From Taudactylus pleione (lineage: Eukaryota > Chordata > Amphibia > Anura > Myobatrachidae): a DNA stretch of 64,000 bases. The notes beneath the pieces are model-generated. The model searched no databases and was not told the origin of the DNA. It saw only the letters and a program-made list of their open reading frames with translations. Each line of letters starts with the position of its first letter. The first letter of the stretch is position 1. The stretch lies in NCBI GenBank assembly GCA_031769625.1, contig JAUIMM010000178.1, forward strand, positions 25,539,501 through 25,603,500, given 5' to 3'. The position numbers and the translations under genes were made by a program. This document shows positions 1-10,415 of this stretch, piece by piece.

Positions 1-710
1 AAGTTTAGGTTACCAAAAGGGAAAAATAATGCAAATTTCAGAATTTTTCAGGGAACATGTAATGAGTTAAGAACTTACAGCTGTTCTGCAGCAATGATAA
101 TGGGGCTTGTCTGGGCCATGAATCACCGCTTGTGGACTTCAGAAGACTGGAAGACATTCTTGTGGACCATTTAATCAAAATTTCAATATTTGGTACAGTA
201 CATCAGGCAGGGTTTTTGTATGTGAAAGGATGCTTCCTCGGTGTATGGGGTTATATACTATACTTTCCAGCATGCTTAAGCCCATGTTTTACTATTAATA
301 GCATTGCCCTTTTAAATATCAAGTTAAAACATGTGGGGAAGCAGCAGCTTTTACGAGCAAAGTAAATAAATGACTGTGACACCAACTATCAAGCAGGGAG
401 GAGGAGGCGTGATGGTCTGATACTCTTTAGCTGGATTCCAAGTCTGCAACTTGCACAGAGTGACTGGCACCCCCAAAATTGATACTAAAGCATTTTGCTG
501 TGCCATTCAGTACCATTTGGTCTATGCTTAGTTGGTCAAAGGTTCATCCTACAGCAAGATGACCCAAAACATTTCTCCAGGCTATGTCAGAACTACCATC
601 AAGGAAATATAATCCATCTCCTATTTACTCTCCCAGACACAGCTGAACTAATCAGTGTGCTCGGCTTGTTGGAGAGTAAGCTTTTACTTGTACAGTATTT
701 GTGAAATGAG
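1..710 (+). pseudogene. Tc1/mariner transposase relic
   Basis: Broken reading frames match a Tc1-type DDE transposase, which cuts and pastes its own DNA at TA sites. In order along the plus strand one can read NHRLWTSEDWKTFLWT (about 119-165, the region before the first catalytic aspartate), then GGGGVMV (about 400-420, matching the family's KHGGGSVMVWG), then LVGQRFILQQDDPKHFSR near 530-585, which corresponds to the block holding the second catalytic aspartate. Stops and frameshifts separate these blocks, so it cannot make protein. The N-terminal DNA-binding part lies beyond the left edge or is lost. No terminal repeat is visible. Family assignment is firm; the exact subfamily is not. Confidence 0.85.
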
Positions 711-933
711 CGGAGGTGGAGGGGATTGACCTCTGAGATTAGGACTGTCCCAGAAAGTGTCAAAATTAAGAAGATCTCCAAAGTGGAATTTCCTGCATTA
801 GGAAGTATTCACCTTAGGTACTGTAGGAGCTGGTTAGTCCTTTTCCCCACTCAGTTGTCTTTACACTGACTGGAAACGGCAATTTTCTCATCCCCGAAGG
901 CTCTGTAGAGAGGGAGTTGTTGTGTTATGCCAC
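711..933. other. unassigned sequence between Tc1 relic and hAT A
   Basis: No recognisable coding or repeat signature. It may hold the decayed 3' end of the Tc1 element, but no terminal repeat could be seen. Confidence 0.4.
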
Positions 934-941
934 GTACACAC

Positions 942-1080
942 TAGGGGTGTGCACCGGCCACTTTTCGTGTTTTGTGTTTTGGTTTTGGATCTGGATCTTT
1001 CTTCGTGTTTTGGATCTGGATTGGTTTTGCCAAAACCACCCTTCCGTGTTTTGGGTTCTGGGTTTTGTGTTTTGGATCTG
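942..1080. repeat. subterminal GTTTTGGATC repeats of hAT A
   Basis: Three copies of GTTTTGGATC (about 982, 1007 and 1069) with further GTGTTTTGG variants lie within 140 bp of the AT-rich end. Clusters of short subterminal repeats serve as transposase-binding sites in other hAT elements; that role is inferred here. The same motifs recur in inverted form at 13110-13235 in element B and, degraded, at 22030-22075 in element C. Confidence 0.6.
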
Positions 1081-1575
1081 TATTTTTTTTAAAAAAAGCA
1101 TAAAAACAGCTAAAATCACAGAATTTGTGGGTTTTTCTGCTCCTATGCTATTATTAACCTCAATAACCTTCATTTCCACTCTTTACCAGTCTATTCTGAA
1201 CACCTCACACCTCACAATATTGTTTTTATGGCCAAAAGGTTGCACCGAGGTAGCTGGATGACTATGCTAAGCGACACGAGTGGGCGGCACAAACACGTGG
1301 CCCATCTAGGAGTGACACTGCAGTGGCAGACAGGATGGCAGTTTGAAAAACTAGGCCCCAAACAGTACATACTGCAAAGAAAAAAAAGAGGTGCAAGATG
1401 GAATTGTCCTTGGGCCCTCCCACCCACCCTTATGTTGTATAAGTAGGACATGCACACTTAACAAACCAATCATTTCAGCGCCAGGGTCTGCCACATGACT
1501 GTGGCTGAAATGATTGGTTCGTTTGGGCCCCCACAAAACAAGCTGGCAATTAATGTGTCCCTGCACAAACTGGTT

Positions 1576-2601
1576 CTATGGAGGCAAGATGTCGTCCTCA
1601 TCCTCCTCATCCACCGATTCCTTGGATAAAACAGGAAAAAGGGATTTAGGTGACCCTGGACTGCTTACGGTCTGAGCCAAAGTTTCTGAACTTGACAGTA
1701 ACTTTTTATGTACGCGCTGCAGGTGCCGTATAAGGGAGGATGTTCCTAGGTGGTTAACGTCCCTACCCCTACTTATTTCACCTTTACATATGGTACATAT
1801 GGCAAGACAGTTGTTGTCCGGATTTGGATAGAAATATTGCCAGACCAAAGAGGTGGAATGTTTGGTCTTCTGCCCAGGTATGACCGTGATGGGCTTTTTC
1901 ATCCCACGGACAACAACTGTCTCCCCCGGAGCCTGATTTAAACAAACCAAATCACCATCAGAATCCTCCTCGCCAACTTCCTCCTCAGTGCCAGCTACAC
2001 CAGTATCCTCATCCTGTTGTACTTCAACAGTGACATCTTCAATTTGCATATCAGCAAGTGGACTGTGGGTGCTCCTTTCAGCACTTGCAGGGGGCGTGCA
2101 AATGGTGGAAAGAGCCACCTCTTCCCGTCCAGTGCTGGGAAGGTCAGGCATCGCAACCGCCACCACACTTGGACTCTCCTTGGGGATTTGTGATATCTTC
2201 TTAGAACGCACAGTTCTTCGCTGTGCTTTTGCCAGCTTAACTCGTTTGATTTTTTTAGTGGGAGGAGGGCTTCCATCGTCATGTGAAGCTGAACCACTAG
2301 TCATGAACATAGGGAAAGACCTTAGCCGTTCCTTGCCACTCCGTGTCGTAAATGGCTTATTGGCAAGTTTACGTTTCTCTTCAGATGATTTAAATGTTTT
2401 TTTCAAGGTCATTTTCCTGAACTTTGTCATTTGGGATTGTATGTGCCCTCTACTATGACATTGGGCATCGGCCTTGGCAGACGACGTTGATGGCATGTTA
2501 TCGTCTATGTCATGACTAGTGGCAGCAGCTTCAGCACTAGGAGGAAGTGGTTCTTGATCTTTCCCTATTTTATTTTTATCGGAGAAAGTTTGGTCCTCCA
2601 T
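1576..2601 (-). CDS. BED-finger protein from deleted hAT transposase
   Basis: An open frame of 341 residues. The N-terminal 240 residues are low-complexity, serine/acid-rich and include a basic stretch (about 116-136, TKKIKRVK) that could act in nuclear localisation. Residues 248-299 form a BED zinc finger: aromatic W254 and F257, zinc ligands C269 and C272 (C-x2-C), then H293 and H298 (H-x4-H). BED fingers bind DNA at the N-terminus of hAT transposases. The frame then passes straight into an acidic tail ending EDEDDILPP, matching the last residues encoded near 12620 in element B. The RNase-H-like catalytic domain and dimerisation domain are therefore deleted in frame. Such a product could still bind element ends and interfere with transposition, but this is inference. 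The start was chosen because the same MEDQTFSDKN start is present in B. Confidence 0.8.
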   Translation of the reverse strand: MEDQTFSDKNKIGKDQEPLPPSAEAAATSHDIDDNMPSTSSAKADAQCHSRGHIQSQMTKFRKMTLKKTFKSSEEKRKLANKPFTTRSGKERLRSFPMFMTSGSASHDDGSPPPTKKIKRVKLAKAQRRTVRSKKISQIPKESPSVVAVAMPDLPSTGREEVALSTICTPPASAERSTHSPLADMQIEDVTVEVQQDEDTGVAGTEEEVGEEDSDGDLVCLNQAPGETVVVRGMKKPITVIPGQKTKHSTSLVWQYFYPNPDNNCLAICTICKGEISRGRDVNHLGTSSLIRHLQRVHKKLLSSSETLAQTVSSPGSPKSLFPVLSKESVDEEDEDDILPP

Positions 2602-2638
2602 TTATGTTATATTGATATATACGTGCGGCTAAGGTGCA

Positions 2639-3127
2639 CACAAACACAGAAAATAATTTTTTATTTTTGTTGGAGACTAGTGCACTTTGTGGGTTACACC
2701 ACCCTTTAAGAAATGAGCCAGCCGGCCCTTTACTTATGGGACACAGGCGCACGCTTGGCACTGCTTTGTTGATGCACGTGTGGCTACTGCGCACACAATT
2801 CACAAACACAGAAAATATTTTTTTATTTGGTTTGGACTGGAGTGTACTTTGGGGGTTACAGCACCCTTTAACGGTCAAGCCAGCCGGCCCTTTACTTATG
2901 ACACAGGCGCACGCTTGGCACTACTTTGTTGATGCACGTGCGGCTACTGCGCACACAATTCACAAACACAGAAAAAAATTTTTTCATTTGGTTTGGAGTG
3001 TACTTTGGGGGTTACAGCACCCTTTAACGGTCAAGCCAGCTGGCCCTTTACTTATGACACAGGCGCACGCTTGGCACTACTTTGTTGATGCACATGCGGC
3101 TAGTGCGCACACAATTCACAAACACAG
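2639..3127 (-). repeat. three-unit tandem array upstream of BED ORF
   Basis: The anchor CACAAACACAG recurs at 2639, 2801, 2961 and 3117, giving units of 162, 160 and 156 bp. Each unit contains a GC-rich core with GCCGGCCC and TGATGCACGTG and ends in a poly-T/A stretch. The array sits between the TATA box (3550-3557) and the start codon at 2601. The same unit is expanded to about twelve copies in element B. Confidence 0.9.
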
Positions 3128-3549
3128 AAAAAATATATTTTTTTTAACACTTGGGGGGAGCACCCCTGACAAACAGAGCACCCCCTGGACAACACTACAG
3201 CACCCCTTTAGGACTGGGACACTGCACAGGACTTTGGAGTGGACACAGCCCCTATGGACAACTGACTGCACAACACAGTCCAGCCAGCCCCTATGGACTT
3301 TGAAGTAGTGGACACAGCCCCTATTAACAACAGCAGCACAGCACAACACAGCCAGCCCCTATGGACTTTGAAGTAGTGGACACAGCCCCTATGGACAACA
3401 GCAGCACAGCGCAGCACAGCACAGCACAGCACAGCACAACACTACTCTGCACTACACTACACTACACTACACAGCCCAGCCAGCCCTAACTCCCACCCTC
3501 CCTCTTCACTGTCCACAGCCGAGTGAGAAAATGGCGCCGACGCGGGTAC

Positions 3550-3557
3550 CTTATATA
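3550..3557 (-). promoter_or_regulatory. TATA box of hAT A transposase promoter
   Basis: TATATAAG on the minus strand, embedded in a GC-rich block conserved with element B (7759-7766) and, weaker, element C (18493-18500). Conservation of this box in three copies supports a promoter reading out through the tandem array into the ORF. Confidence 0.65.
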
Positions 3558-3726
3558 GGATCCAAAACCCGCGAGACTCGGAAGGCGGGATGATGACGTT
3601 TTGCCTCGATTTCAGAATCCGAGTCCGGCGGGAGAAGTCGAGCCTGACTCGGATCGGACTCGGATCGGGGGGGCTCGGGGGGGTTCGGATTTCAGAAATC
3701 CGAACCCGCTCACCCCTAGTACACAC

Positions 3727-3848
3727 TAGATGATATGTTCCATTAACGATATTGTCTAGTGTTTCCCTTGCAGTGCCGGGCTCAATGTCGTTAACGACAT
3801 TGAGCACACAAACTGAATGATATCGTTAATGATATCAATCAGCTTATG
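3727..3848. repeat. foldback repeat remnant with GTTAACGAC palindrome
   Basis: Short palindromes occur in series, for example TGTCGTTAACGACA near 3787-3800 and GATATCGTTAATGATATC near 3819-3836. Element A is inserted at its left edge, since the duplicated GTACACAC joins directly to TAGATGATATG here. It looks like a short palindromic MITE; family unknown. Confidence 0.45.
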
Positions 3849-4238
3849 ATGGGTACACACTGACAGATACATTCGCCGATCAATCGATTGGCCAATATAT
3901 CTGCTGCCCCTCAGCCAGTCTGTACCCGCGATATGCCGGTGAACGCCAATGTTCACTGACATATCGCATTGGCTGTGCTGCACAGCCGATGGACAGATAT
4001 GTCTGCAGACATATCTGTCCATCGGCAGGTGTGTACGGGCGGTCGGCAGACTGCCCATATACACACAGCAGCAGCCGCGGGGAGGGGGGGTGGAACATGC
4101 CCCCAACCCGCCCACTGGCCGCCAGGACCCGAGGGCACAAGCAGATGATGGCTATTCAGTGTGTATGAACGACCATCATCTGCAGATATATTTGCAGATC
4201 ACTCGATCTGCAGATATATCTGTCAGGTGTGTACCCAC
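3849..4238. mobile_element. palindromic MITE, GGGTACACAC ends
   Basis: Inverted ends GGGTACACACTGACAGATA (left) and the matching TATCTGTCAGGTGTGTACCC (right). The interior has a long perfect palindrome around 3990-4024 (CCGATGGACAGATATGTCTG and its partner). A second, 5'-shortened copy lies at 55357-55704. No coding capacity. Confidence 0.75.
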
Positions 4239-4317
4239 CTTAAGACAGAGCTGTCTATAGGGATGGGGCACTTGTAGCTTCACCATGAGAGATATGATAT
4301 GAGATCAATGGGATATA

Positions 4318-4463
4318 GGGGTCTATTGGATGGAGATAAAGTACCAGCCAATCAGCTCCTGTCATTTTCATACACAGTTTGTGGCATGACAGTTATGAGC
4401 TGATTGGCTGGTACTTTACCTCTGTTCACTTTATCTCCTTCAAAAGGTTAGTAAATAGACCCC
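4318..4463. mobile_element. short MITE, GGGGTCTATT ends
   Basis: A 146-bp hairpin-like element with ends GGGGTCTATT and AATAGACCCC and inner arms AGCCAATCAGCTCCTGTCAT / ATGACAGTTATGAGCTGATT. A better preserved copy is at 22121-22292. Confidence 0.75.
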
Positions 4464-4529
4464 GTAATCTCTTAACAGACTTCTGTGTAAGATAAGGCTG
4501 CCTAATAGGCTAACATTCCATTTTCAGTG

Positions 4530-5110
4530 AGTTGTGTGTTCAGTGATGTTATAATGGGGAGTAGTAGATGTTACAATGCACTGGAGGCACCATAATGTGG
4601 CACAATATGAACTGGAGACACTATAGTGTGGTATAATATGAGCTAGGCTAGGTAATGGTAATGAGGAGTAATAAGAACTGGGTGTTCTGTAATGTGGCAC
4701 AATATGCACTGGAGACACTATAGTGTGGTATAATATGACCTAGGCTAGGTAATGGTAATGAGGAGTAATAAGAACTGGGTGTTCTGTAATGTGGCATAAT
4801 ATGCACTGGAGACACTATAGTGTGGTATAATATGACCTAGGCTAGGTAATGGTAATGAGGAGTAATAAGAACTGGGTGTTCTGTAATGTGGCATAATATG
4901 AACTGGAGACACTATAGTGTGGTATAATATGACCTAGGCTAGGTAATGGTAATGAGGAGTAATAAGAACTGGGTGTTCTGTAATGTGGCATAATATGAAC
5001 TGGAGACACTATAGTGTGGTATAATATGACCTAGGCTAGGTAATGGTAATGAGGAGTAATAAAAACTGTGTGTTCTGTAATGTGGCATAATATGAACTGG
5101 GGCGCTGTGG
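4530..5110. repeat. 97-bp minisatellite, about six units
   Basis: ACTGGAGACA (or a close variant) recurs at 4611, 4708, 4805, 4902, 4999 and 5096, always 97 bp apart. Each unit contains ATAGTGTGGTATAATATG and GTAATGAGGAGTAATAA. Reading frames on the minus strand here are artefacts of the repeat. Confidence 0.9.
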
Positions 5111-5311
5111 GATATAATGTGAACTAGGGCACTACTGTGGGGCATAAAGTTAACTAGGACACTACTATAGGGCATAAAATGAACAAGGGAACTACTGTGG
5201 GGCATAAAATAAACAACTGCTCTGTAGAGAGGTATCTCTTTTGAAGCATAGGGGGCAATAGCCCCTTTAAAATGTTGCTATGGGGCCCAGATAGTTCTGG
5301 TTACATCTCTG
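5111..5311. mobile_element. possible hAT right end beside the minisatellite
   Basis: The stretch GGGGCCCAGATAGTTCTGG followed by TTACATCTCTG resembles the end of hAT-type elements whose termini read CAGRGRCGTAACTAG. If so, the minisatellite at 4530-5110 would be internal to that element, with the left end near 4253. No clean 8-bp duplication was found, so this is tentative. Confidence 0.35.
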
Positions 5312-5879
5312 AATTTAAGACATTTGTATGAACCAATTATTAACAAGTTGACCACACACATGCTAATTCTGCACCAGTTTTGAAAGATTGAACACATTTG
5401 GATATATCTGAATTAACATCACTATGCCCTGGAGATGCATTAAAATATGTTAGAAAATTAAGCTCTTCTGCAAGAAAGAGGCATTTTCCTTATATATTTT
5501 CCTATAAACTCAGCTTCTTGTGTAGTTCAACTGTGCACACGTATTAAGTACAGTAATAGTCACACATCGCACACCATTAAGCATTACGTTTCTGTGCTAT
5601 TGAAGGCTGTAAATCCCCTATATTTCATATTGTATATCCAAGGGGCATTTTCAGAGGAGTTTAAATCACTTAAGGAATGTTTGCAGTATTAAAAATCAGC
5701 CAAAAGTCTATTTATGAAGTAAGAGAAAAATTCCAATATATGCAGCACTTTTGTCAAATGAATGCTGTCAGACATTTAAGAAAACAGGTAATAAACAGTT
5801 TCTAAGCTTTCACTATATATATTTTAGTTTTAGAGATAGGTATATAATGTGCGTTCAGTTTTTCTGGTGCAAAAACCAT
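5312..5879. other. unassigned AT-rich sequence
   Basis: No gene or clear repeat is visible. Base composition is AT-rich, unlike the MITEs around it. Confidence 0.4.
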
Positions 5880-6110
5880 GGAGTATATTTAGTAAAGATC
5901 GATTTTAATGGATTTAAAATCGATAAAAATTTATCAACATCGATGTGTGTTTCTGGGGCTAAATCATACATTTACTAATACTTAAAAAAAAATAAAAAAT
6001 AGTCTGTTAGTAAATTTGTCCCCAGAAACACAACATCAATGTTGCTCAATTTTGATTGATTTCAAATTGATTAAAATCAATTAAAATCAACCTTTAGTAA
6101 ATAAACCCCC
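5880..6110. mobile_element. AT-rich palindromic MITE
   Basis: Left part reads GGAGTATATTTAGTAAAGAT; the right end is the inverted form ending in CTTTAGTAAATAAACCCC. The interior contains ATCGATTTTAAT-type inverted arms and a central (T/A)AAAAAATA stretch. About 231 bp, no ORF. Confidence 0.65.
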
Positions 6111-6295
6111 ATCCCTTTCCTGCATATTGTGGGAGGCTGCGAATTGCTGTTGCAATGTCGGCATTTCCACTCATCTTGATCTCATCCCATACTCATGGAT
6201 TTTGCGGCCTGATTCTGAAATTTACCTGTGGTTTCCCAAGTAACAACATACGGGGGAGGCTTGCTGGAACCTGTAGTTGTACCGTTAAAGACAAT

Positions 6296-6843
6296 GGGCC
6301 TGATTCAGACCCACTCGCGAGCGGCTGTCCGCTCACAAGTGGGTCGATTGTCTGCACTGAGCATGCGTACGACGGAGGGAGCTCCGTCGTGCGCATGCGC
6401 CAGACGCGACGAGCGAAGGACTTTCCTTCGCTCTTTGTGTCTGATCAAAGGGGGCGTGCTGTCGATGTTGATTGACAGCACGCCCCCTTTGGTGGGCGTG
6501 TCAGGGGCGTGCCTCCCTGACGGGGGCGTTCCCAAGGGAACGCCTACCGTCAGAAGCCGGCCCACTGACATCACTAGTGATGTCAGTGGGAGTGATTTTG
6601 GCTTGATAGAGCCAAAATCACTCAGGGCCTTGCGGTTGAAAACCTCAACCGCAGGCTCCGGCTCGCAGTGGCGATGGTCGCGATGGTCACGACCATCGCG
6701 GCCATCAAACTGCACGCTCGTATAGGCTGTGGGTGGAGACCCACAGCTATACGAGCGTCCAGGAGGACGCTCCATAATTATGGAGGGCGGCTCTCATTCA
6801 GAGCGTGCGCTCTGCTCAGAGCGTACGGCTCTGAATGAGGGCC
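6296..6843. mobile_element. hairpin-chain MITE, copy 1
   Basis: Ends GGGCCTGATTCAG and CTGAATGAGGGCC (13 bp, two mismatches), flanked by AAT at 6293-6295 and 6844-6846. The interior is a row of short palindromes: GGAGCTCC, a GGGGGCGTGCTGTC arm with its partner GACAGCACGCCCCC, GGCGTTCCCAAGGGAACGCC, CTGACATCACTAGTGATGTC, TTTTGGC...GCCAAAA, GCGGTTG...CAACCGC and GCTGTGGGTGGAGACCCACA. No coding capacity. The 3-bp duplication suggests a PIF/Harbinger-like mobiliser, not proven. Confidence 0.85.
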
Positions 6844-6846
6844 AAT

Positions 6847-7250
6847 GTTTTTACATCTACAGTATTTTTACACTACACTTTACACTATCAACCCGGCATC
6901 CATTGCCCAGGGGTGCCGGGGATAGTCCCGGGCTATCAGCCCAGGCCTGGGGTGCCCTGGAGAGGGGGACCTCTTTATTAGGGGGGTCCCCACCTCCCCA
7001 GGGATCCCTGGGCTGGGCTGACTAGCGGTCAAGCATAATGCTTTGGCTGGGGGACCTGGTGAAAGGGTTCCCCTGGCTGTGGAATTACACCCCCGCTAGA
7101 AGGAGTCCGGTGCTGGTTGTGGCAAATACAGGAGACCCCTACTCATTTTGTCCCTTGTATTTCCAAATCCAGGACTGGCTCGCTTGGCCCAGTCATGTCG
7201 TGGCTGTGCTAAATACAGGGGACCCCTACGTCTTCAGGTCTATTACTTTG
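6847..7250. repeat. GC-rich repeat with GGGGACC motifs, unclassified
   Basis: Contains repeated motifs such as GGGGTGCC, GGGGGACCT and AATACAGGGGACCCCTACG. A stretch near 53700-53930 has a similar style, so both may belong to one interspersed family. No ORF of note. Confidence 0.4.
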
Positions 7251-7485
7251 GGGATTTGAGGTTCGATTTTGAGTGGGATTTGGTGTTCGATTTGCACATG
7301 GGCATGCAAATCTGAACATCAAATCACTGTTCAAAATTGAACCAAATCGAATTCAATTTAGAAAAGCCTTCTAAAATCAATCTAAAATCAAATTTTAGTA
7401 AATGTGGGATTTTGACAGGGATTTGTACATTCGATTTGATGTGAGCTAAATCGAACGTAAAATCAAACTTTGATAAATATACCCC
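7251..7485. mobile_element. AT-rich MITE with TCGATTT arms
   Basis: Opens with GGGGATTTGAGGTTCGATTT and ends with an inverted AAATATACCCC boundary; several TCGATTT / AAATCGA arms lie between. Left boundary is approximate. Confidence 0.5.
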
Positions 7486-7758
7486 TTAGCAAGCAGCCCT
7501 ACATATCGAGTTCAGTGCTACTGTATGTGTAACATACAGTATACTCCCTTTAGTTTAGTATGTAAAATAAGTCCAATAGTAGCATTTGTATTAGAACTAG
7601 GGGTGAGCGGGTTCGGATTTCTGAAATCCGAACCCCCCCGAGCCCCCCCGATCCGAGTCCGATCCGAGTCAGGCTCGACTTTTCCCGCCTGACTCGGATT
7701 CTGAAATCGAGGCAAAACGTCATCTTCCCGCCTTCCGAGTCTCGCGGGTTTTGGATCC

Positions 7759-7766
7759 TATATAAG
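7759..7766 (+). promoter_or_regulatory. TATA box of hAT B promoter
   Basis: TATATAAG in the context GGATCCTATATAAGGTACC, about 160 bp inside the GC-rich end, identical in element A. Transcription would run through array 1 towards the start codon at 10092. Confidence 0.65.
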
Positions 7767-8119
7767 GTACCCACGTCGGCGCCATTTTCTCACTCGGCTG
7801 TGGACAGTGAAGAGGGAGGGTGGGAGTTAGGGCTGTGTAGTGTAGTGTAGTGTAGTGCTGCTGTTGTCCACTACTTCAAAGTCCATAGGGGCTGGCTGTG
7901 TTGTGCTGTGCTGCTGTTGTTAATAGGGGCTGTGTCCACTACTTCAAAGTCCATAGGGGCTGGCTGGACTGTGTTGTGCAGTCAGTTCTCCATAGGGGCT
8001 GTGTCCACTCCAAAGTCCTGTGCAGTGTCCCAGTCCTAAAGAGGTGCTGTAGTGTTGTCCAGGGGGTGCTCTGTCCATCAGGGGTGCTCCCCCCAAGTGC
8101 TAAAAATATAATATATTTT

Positions 8120-10052
8120 CTGTGTTTGTGAATTGTGTGCGCAGTAGCCGCACGTGCATCAACAAAGTAGTGCCAAGCGTGCGCCTGTGTCATAAGTAAA
8201 GGGCCGGCTGGCTTGACCGTTAAAGGGTGCTGTAACCCCCGAAAGTACACTCCAGTCCAAACCAAAAAAAAATTATTTTCTGTGTTTGTGAATTGTGTGC
8301 GCAGTAGCCGCACGTGCATCAACAAAGTAGTGCCAAGCGTGCGCCTGTGTCATAAGTAAAGGGCCGGCTGGCTTGACCGTTAAGGGTGCTGTAACCCCCG
8401 AAAGTACACTCCAGTCCAAACCAAAAAAAAAATTATTTTCTGTGTTTGTGAATTGTGTGCGCAGTAGCCGCACGTGCATCAACAAAGTAGTGCCAAGCGT
8501 GCGCCTGTGTCATAAGTAAAGGGCCGGCTGGCTTGACCGTTAAGGGTGCTGTAACCCCCAAAAGTACACTCCAGTCCAAACCAAAAAAAAAATTATTTTC
8601 TGTGTTTGTGAATTGTGTGCGCAGTAGCCGCACGTGCATCAACAAAGTAGTGCCAAGCGTGCGCCTGTGTCATAAGTAAAGGGCCGGCTGGCTTGACCGT
8701 TAAGGGTGCTGTAACCCCCGAAAGTACACTCCAGTCCAAACCAAAAAAAAAATTATTTTCTGTGTTTGTGAATTGTGTGCGCAGTAGCCGCACGTGCATC
8801 AACAAAGTAGTGCCAAGCGTGCGCCTGTGTCATAAGTAAAGGGCCGGCTGGCTTGACCGTTAAAGGGTGCTGTAACCCCCGAAAGTACACTCCAGTCCAA
8901 ACCAAAAAAAAAATTATTTTCTGTGTTTGTGAATTGTGTGCGCAGTAGCCGCACGTGCATCAACAAAGTAGTGCCAAGCGTGCGCCTGTGTCATAAGTAA
9001 AGGGCCCGCTGGCTTGACCGTTAAAGGGTGCTGTAACCCCCAAAGTACACTCCAGTCCAAACCAAAAAAAAAAATATTTTCTGTGTTTGTGAATTGTGTG
9101 CGCAGTAGCCGCATGTGCATCAACAAAGTAGTGCCAAGCGTGCGCCTGTGTCATAAGTAAAGGGCCAGCTGGCTTGACCGTTAAAGGGTGCTGTAACCCC
9201 CAAAGTACACTCCAGTCCAAACCAAAAAAATTTTTATTTTCTGTGTTTGTGAATTGTGTGCGCAGTAGCCGCACGTGCATCAACAAAGTAGTGCCAAGCG
9301 TGCGCCTGTGTCATAAGTAAAGGGCCAGCTGGCTTGACCGTTAAAGGGTGCTGTAACCCCCGAAAGTACACTCCAGTCCAAACCAAAAAAAAAATTATTT
9401 TCTGTGTTTGTGAATTGTGTGCGCAGTAGCCGCACGTGCATCAACAAAGTAGTGCCAAGCGTGCGCCTGTGTCATAAGTAAAGGGCCGGCTGGCTTGACC
9501 GTTAAAGGGTGCTGTAACCCCCAAAGTACACTCCAGTCCAAACCGAAAAAAAATTATTTTCTGTGTTTGTGAATTGTGTGCGCAGTAGCCGCACGTGCAT
9601 CAACAAAGTAGTGCCAAGTGTGCGCCTGTGTCATAAGTAAAGGGCCGGCTGGCTTGACCGTTAAAGGGTGCTGTAACCCCCGAAAGTACACTCCAGTCCA
9701 AACCAAAAAAAAATTTATTTTCTGTGTTTGTGAATTGTGTGCGCAGTAGCCGCACGTGCATCAACAAAGTAGTGCCAAGCGTGCGCCTGTGTCATAAGTA
9801 AAGGGCCGGCTGGCTTGACCGTTAAAGGGTTCTGTAACCCCCAAAGTACACTCCAAACCAAAAAAATATATATTTTCTGTGTTTGTGACTTGTGTGCACT
9901 GTGGCTGCACGTGCATCAACAAAGGAGCAGTGCCAAGCGTGCGCCTGTGTCCCATAAGTAAAGAGCCGGCTGGCTCATTTCTTAAAGGCTGGTGTAACCC
10001 ACAAAGTGCACTACTCTCCAGCAAAAATAAAAAAATATTTTCTGTGTTTGTG
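8120..10052 (+). repeat. array 1: about twelve 160-bp units
   Basis: CTGTGTTTGTG starts units at 8120, 8280, 8440, 8600, 8760, 8921, 9081, 9241, 9402, 9561, 9722, 9877 and a partial at 10042. Most intervals are 159-161 bp; the last two are 155 and 165. Units are nearly identical in the middle of the array and more divergent at its right end, which suggests recent expansion from the centre. Element A has three such units. Each unit has a CACGTG E-box-like core within GCCGCACGTGCATC. Confidence 0.95.
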
Positions 10053-10091
10053 TGCGCTTTAGCCGCACGTATATATATCAATATAACATAA

Positions 10092-10415
10092 ATGGAGGAC
10101 CAAACTTTCTCTGATAAAAATAAAATAGGGAAAGATCAAGAACCACTTCCTACTAGTGCTGTTGCTGCTGCTGGGAGTTGTTCATCATCCCAGAGAGGAA
10201 GTAGGAACATCACTACTTTTACTAAACAATTGACCCTCCAACAGTCCCTAGCGATGAGGATGAAGTACGACAGCAGTCATCCTGAAGCAAAACGTATAAC
10301 TGAGGCCTTGACTGCTATGTTGGTGTTAGACGTGCGTCCGGTATCCGACATTAGTGCAGTGGGATTTAGACAATTGATGGAGGTAGTGTGTCCTCGGTTC
10401 CAAATCCCGTCTAGA
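10092..10415 (+). pseudogene. hAT transposase N-terminal fragment (B)
   Basis: Codes 108 residues starting MEDQTFSDKNKIGKDQEPLP, the same start as in element A. After about residue 28 it jumps to the segment that follows the BED finger in hAT transposases: DSSHPEAKRITEAL, then LDVRPVSDISAVGFRQLME and PRFQIPSR (residues 60-108). This linker matches family members reading ...QPFSVVEDxGFRxLL...PRYxIPSR. The BED finger itself has been deleted. The frame then runs into tandem array 2 at 10416 and stops at 10466, so the catalytic domain is absent. No function is expected. Confidence 0.85.

Larger units (their letters stand above)
942..3718 (-). mobile_element. hAT transposon A, internal-deletion copy
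   Basis: The element begins TAGGGGTGTGC and ends with the inverted counterpart GCTCACCCCTA. It is flanked by a perfect 8-bp target-site duplication, GTACACAC, at 934-941 and 3719-3726; 8 bp is the hallmark of hAT transposons, and the site fits the nTnnnnAn preference known for Ac-like members. Transposase orientation is minus: GC-rich promoter end at 3718, then a three-unit tandem array, then the BED-finger ORF, then an AT-rich end at 942. Compared with element B it lacks the part between the BED finger and the last acidic residues of the transposase, so it is non-autonomous. The intact duplication indicates a fairly recent insertion. Confidence 0.92.

Noticed and set aside
4253..5311. A hAT element enclosing the 97-bp minisatellite
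   Set aside because: The flanks CTTAAGAC and TTTAAGAC are similar but force an end that does not match the left terminus; kept only as a low-confidence right end.
8273..9286. Repeated 70-residue frames on the minus strand in array 1
   Set aside because: Each is the same chance frame of the 160-bp unit, antisense to the transposase.
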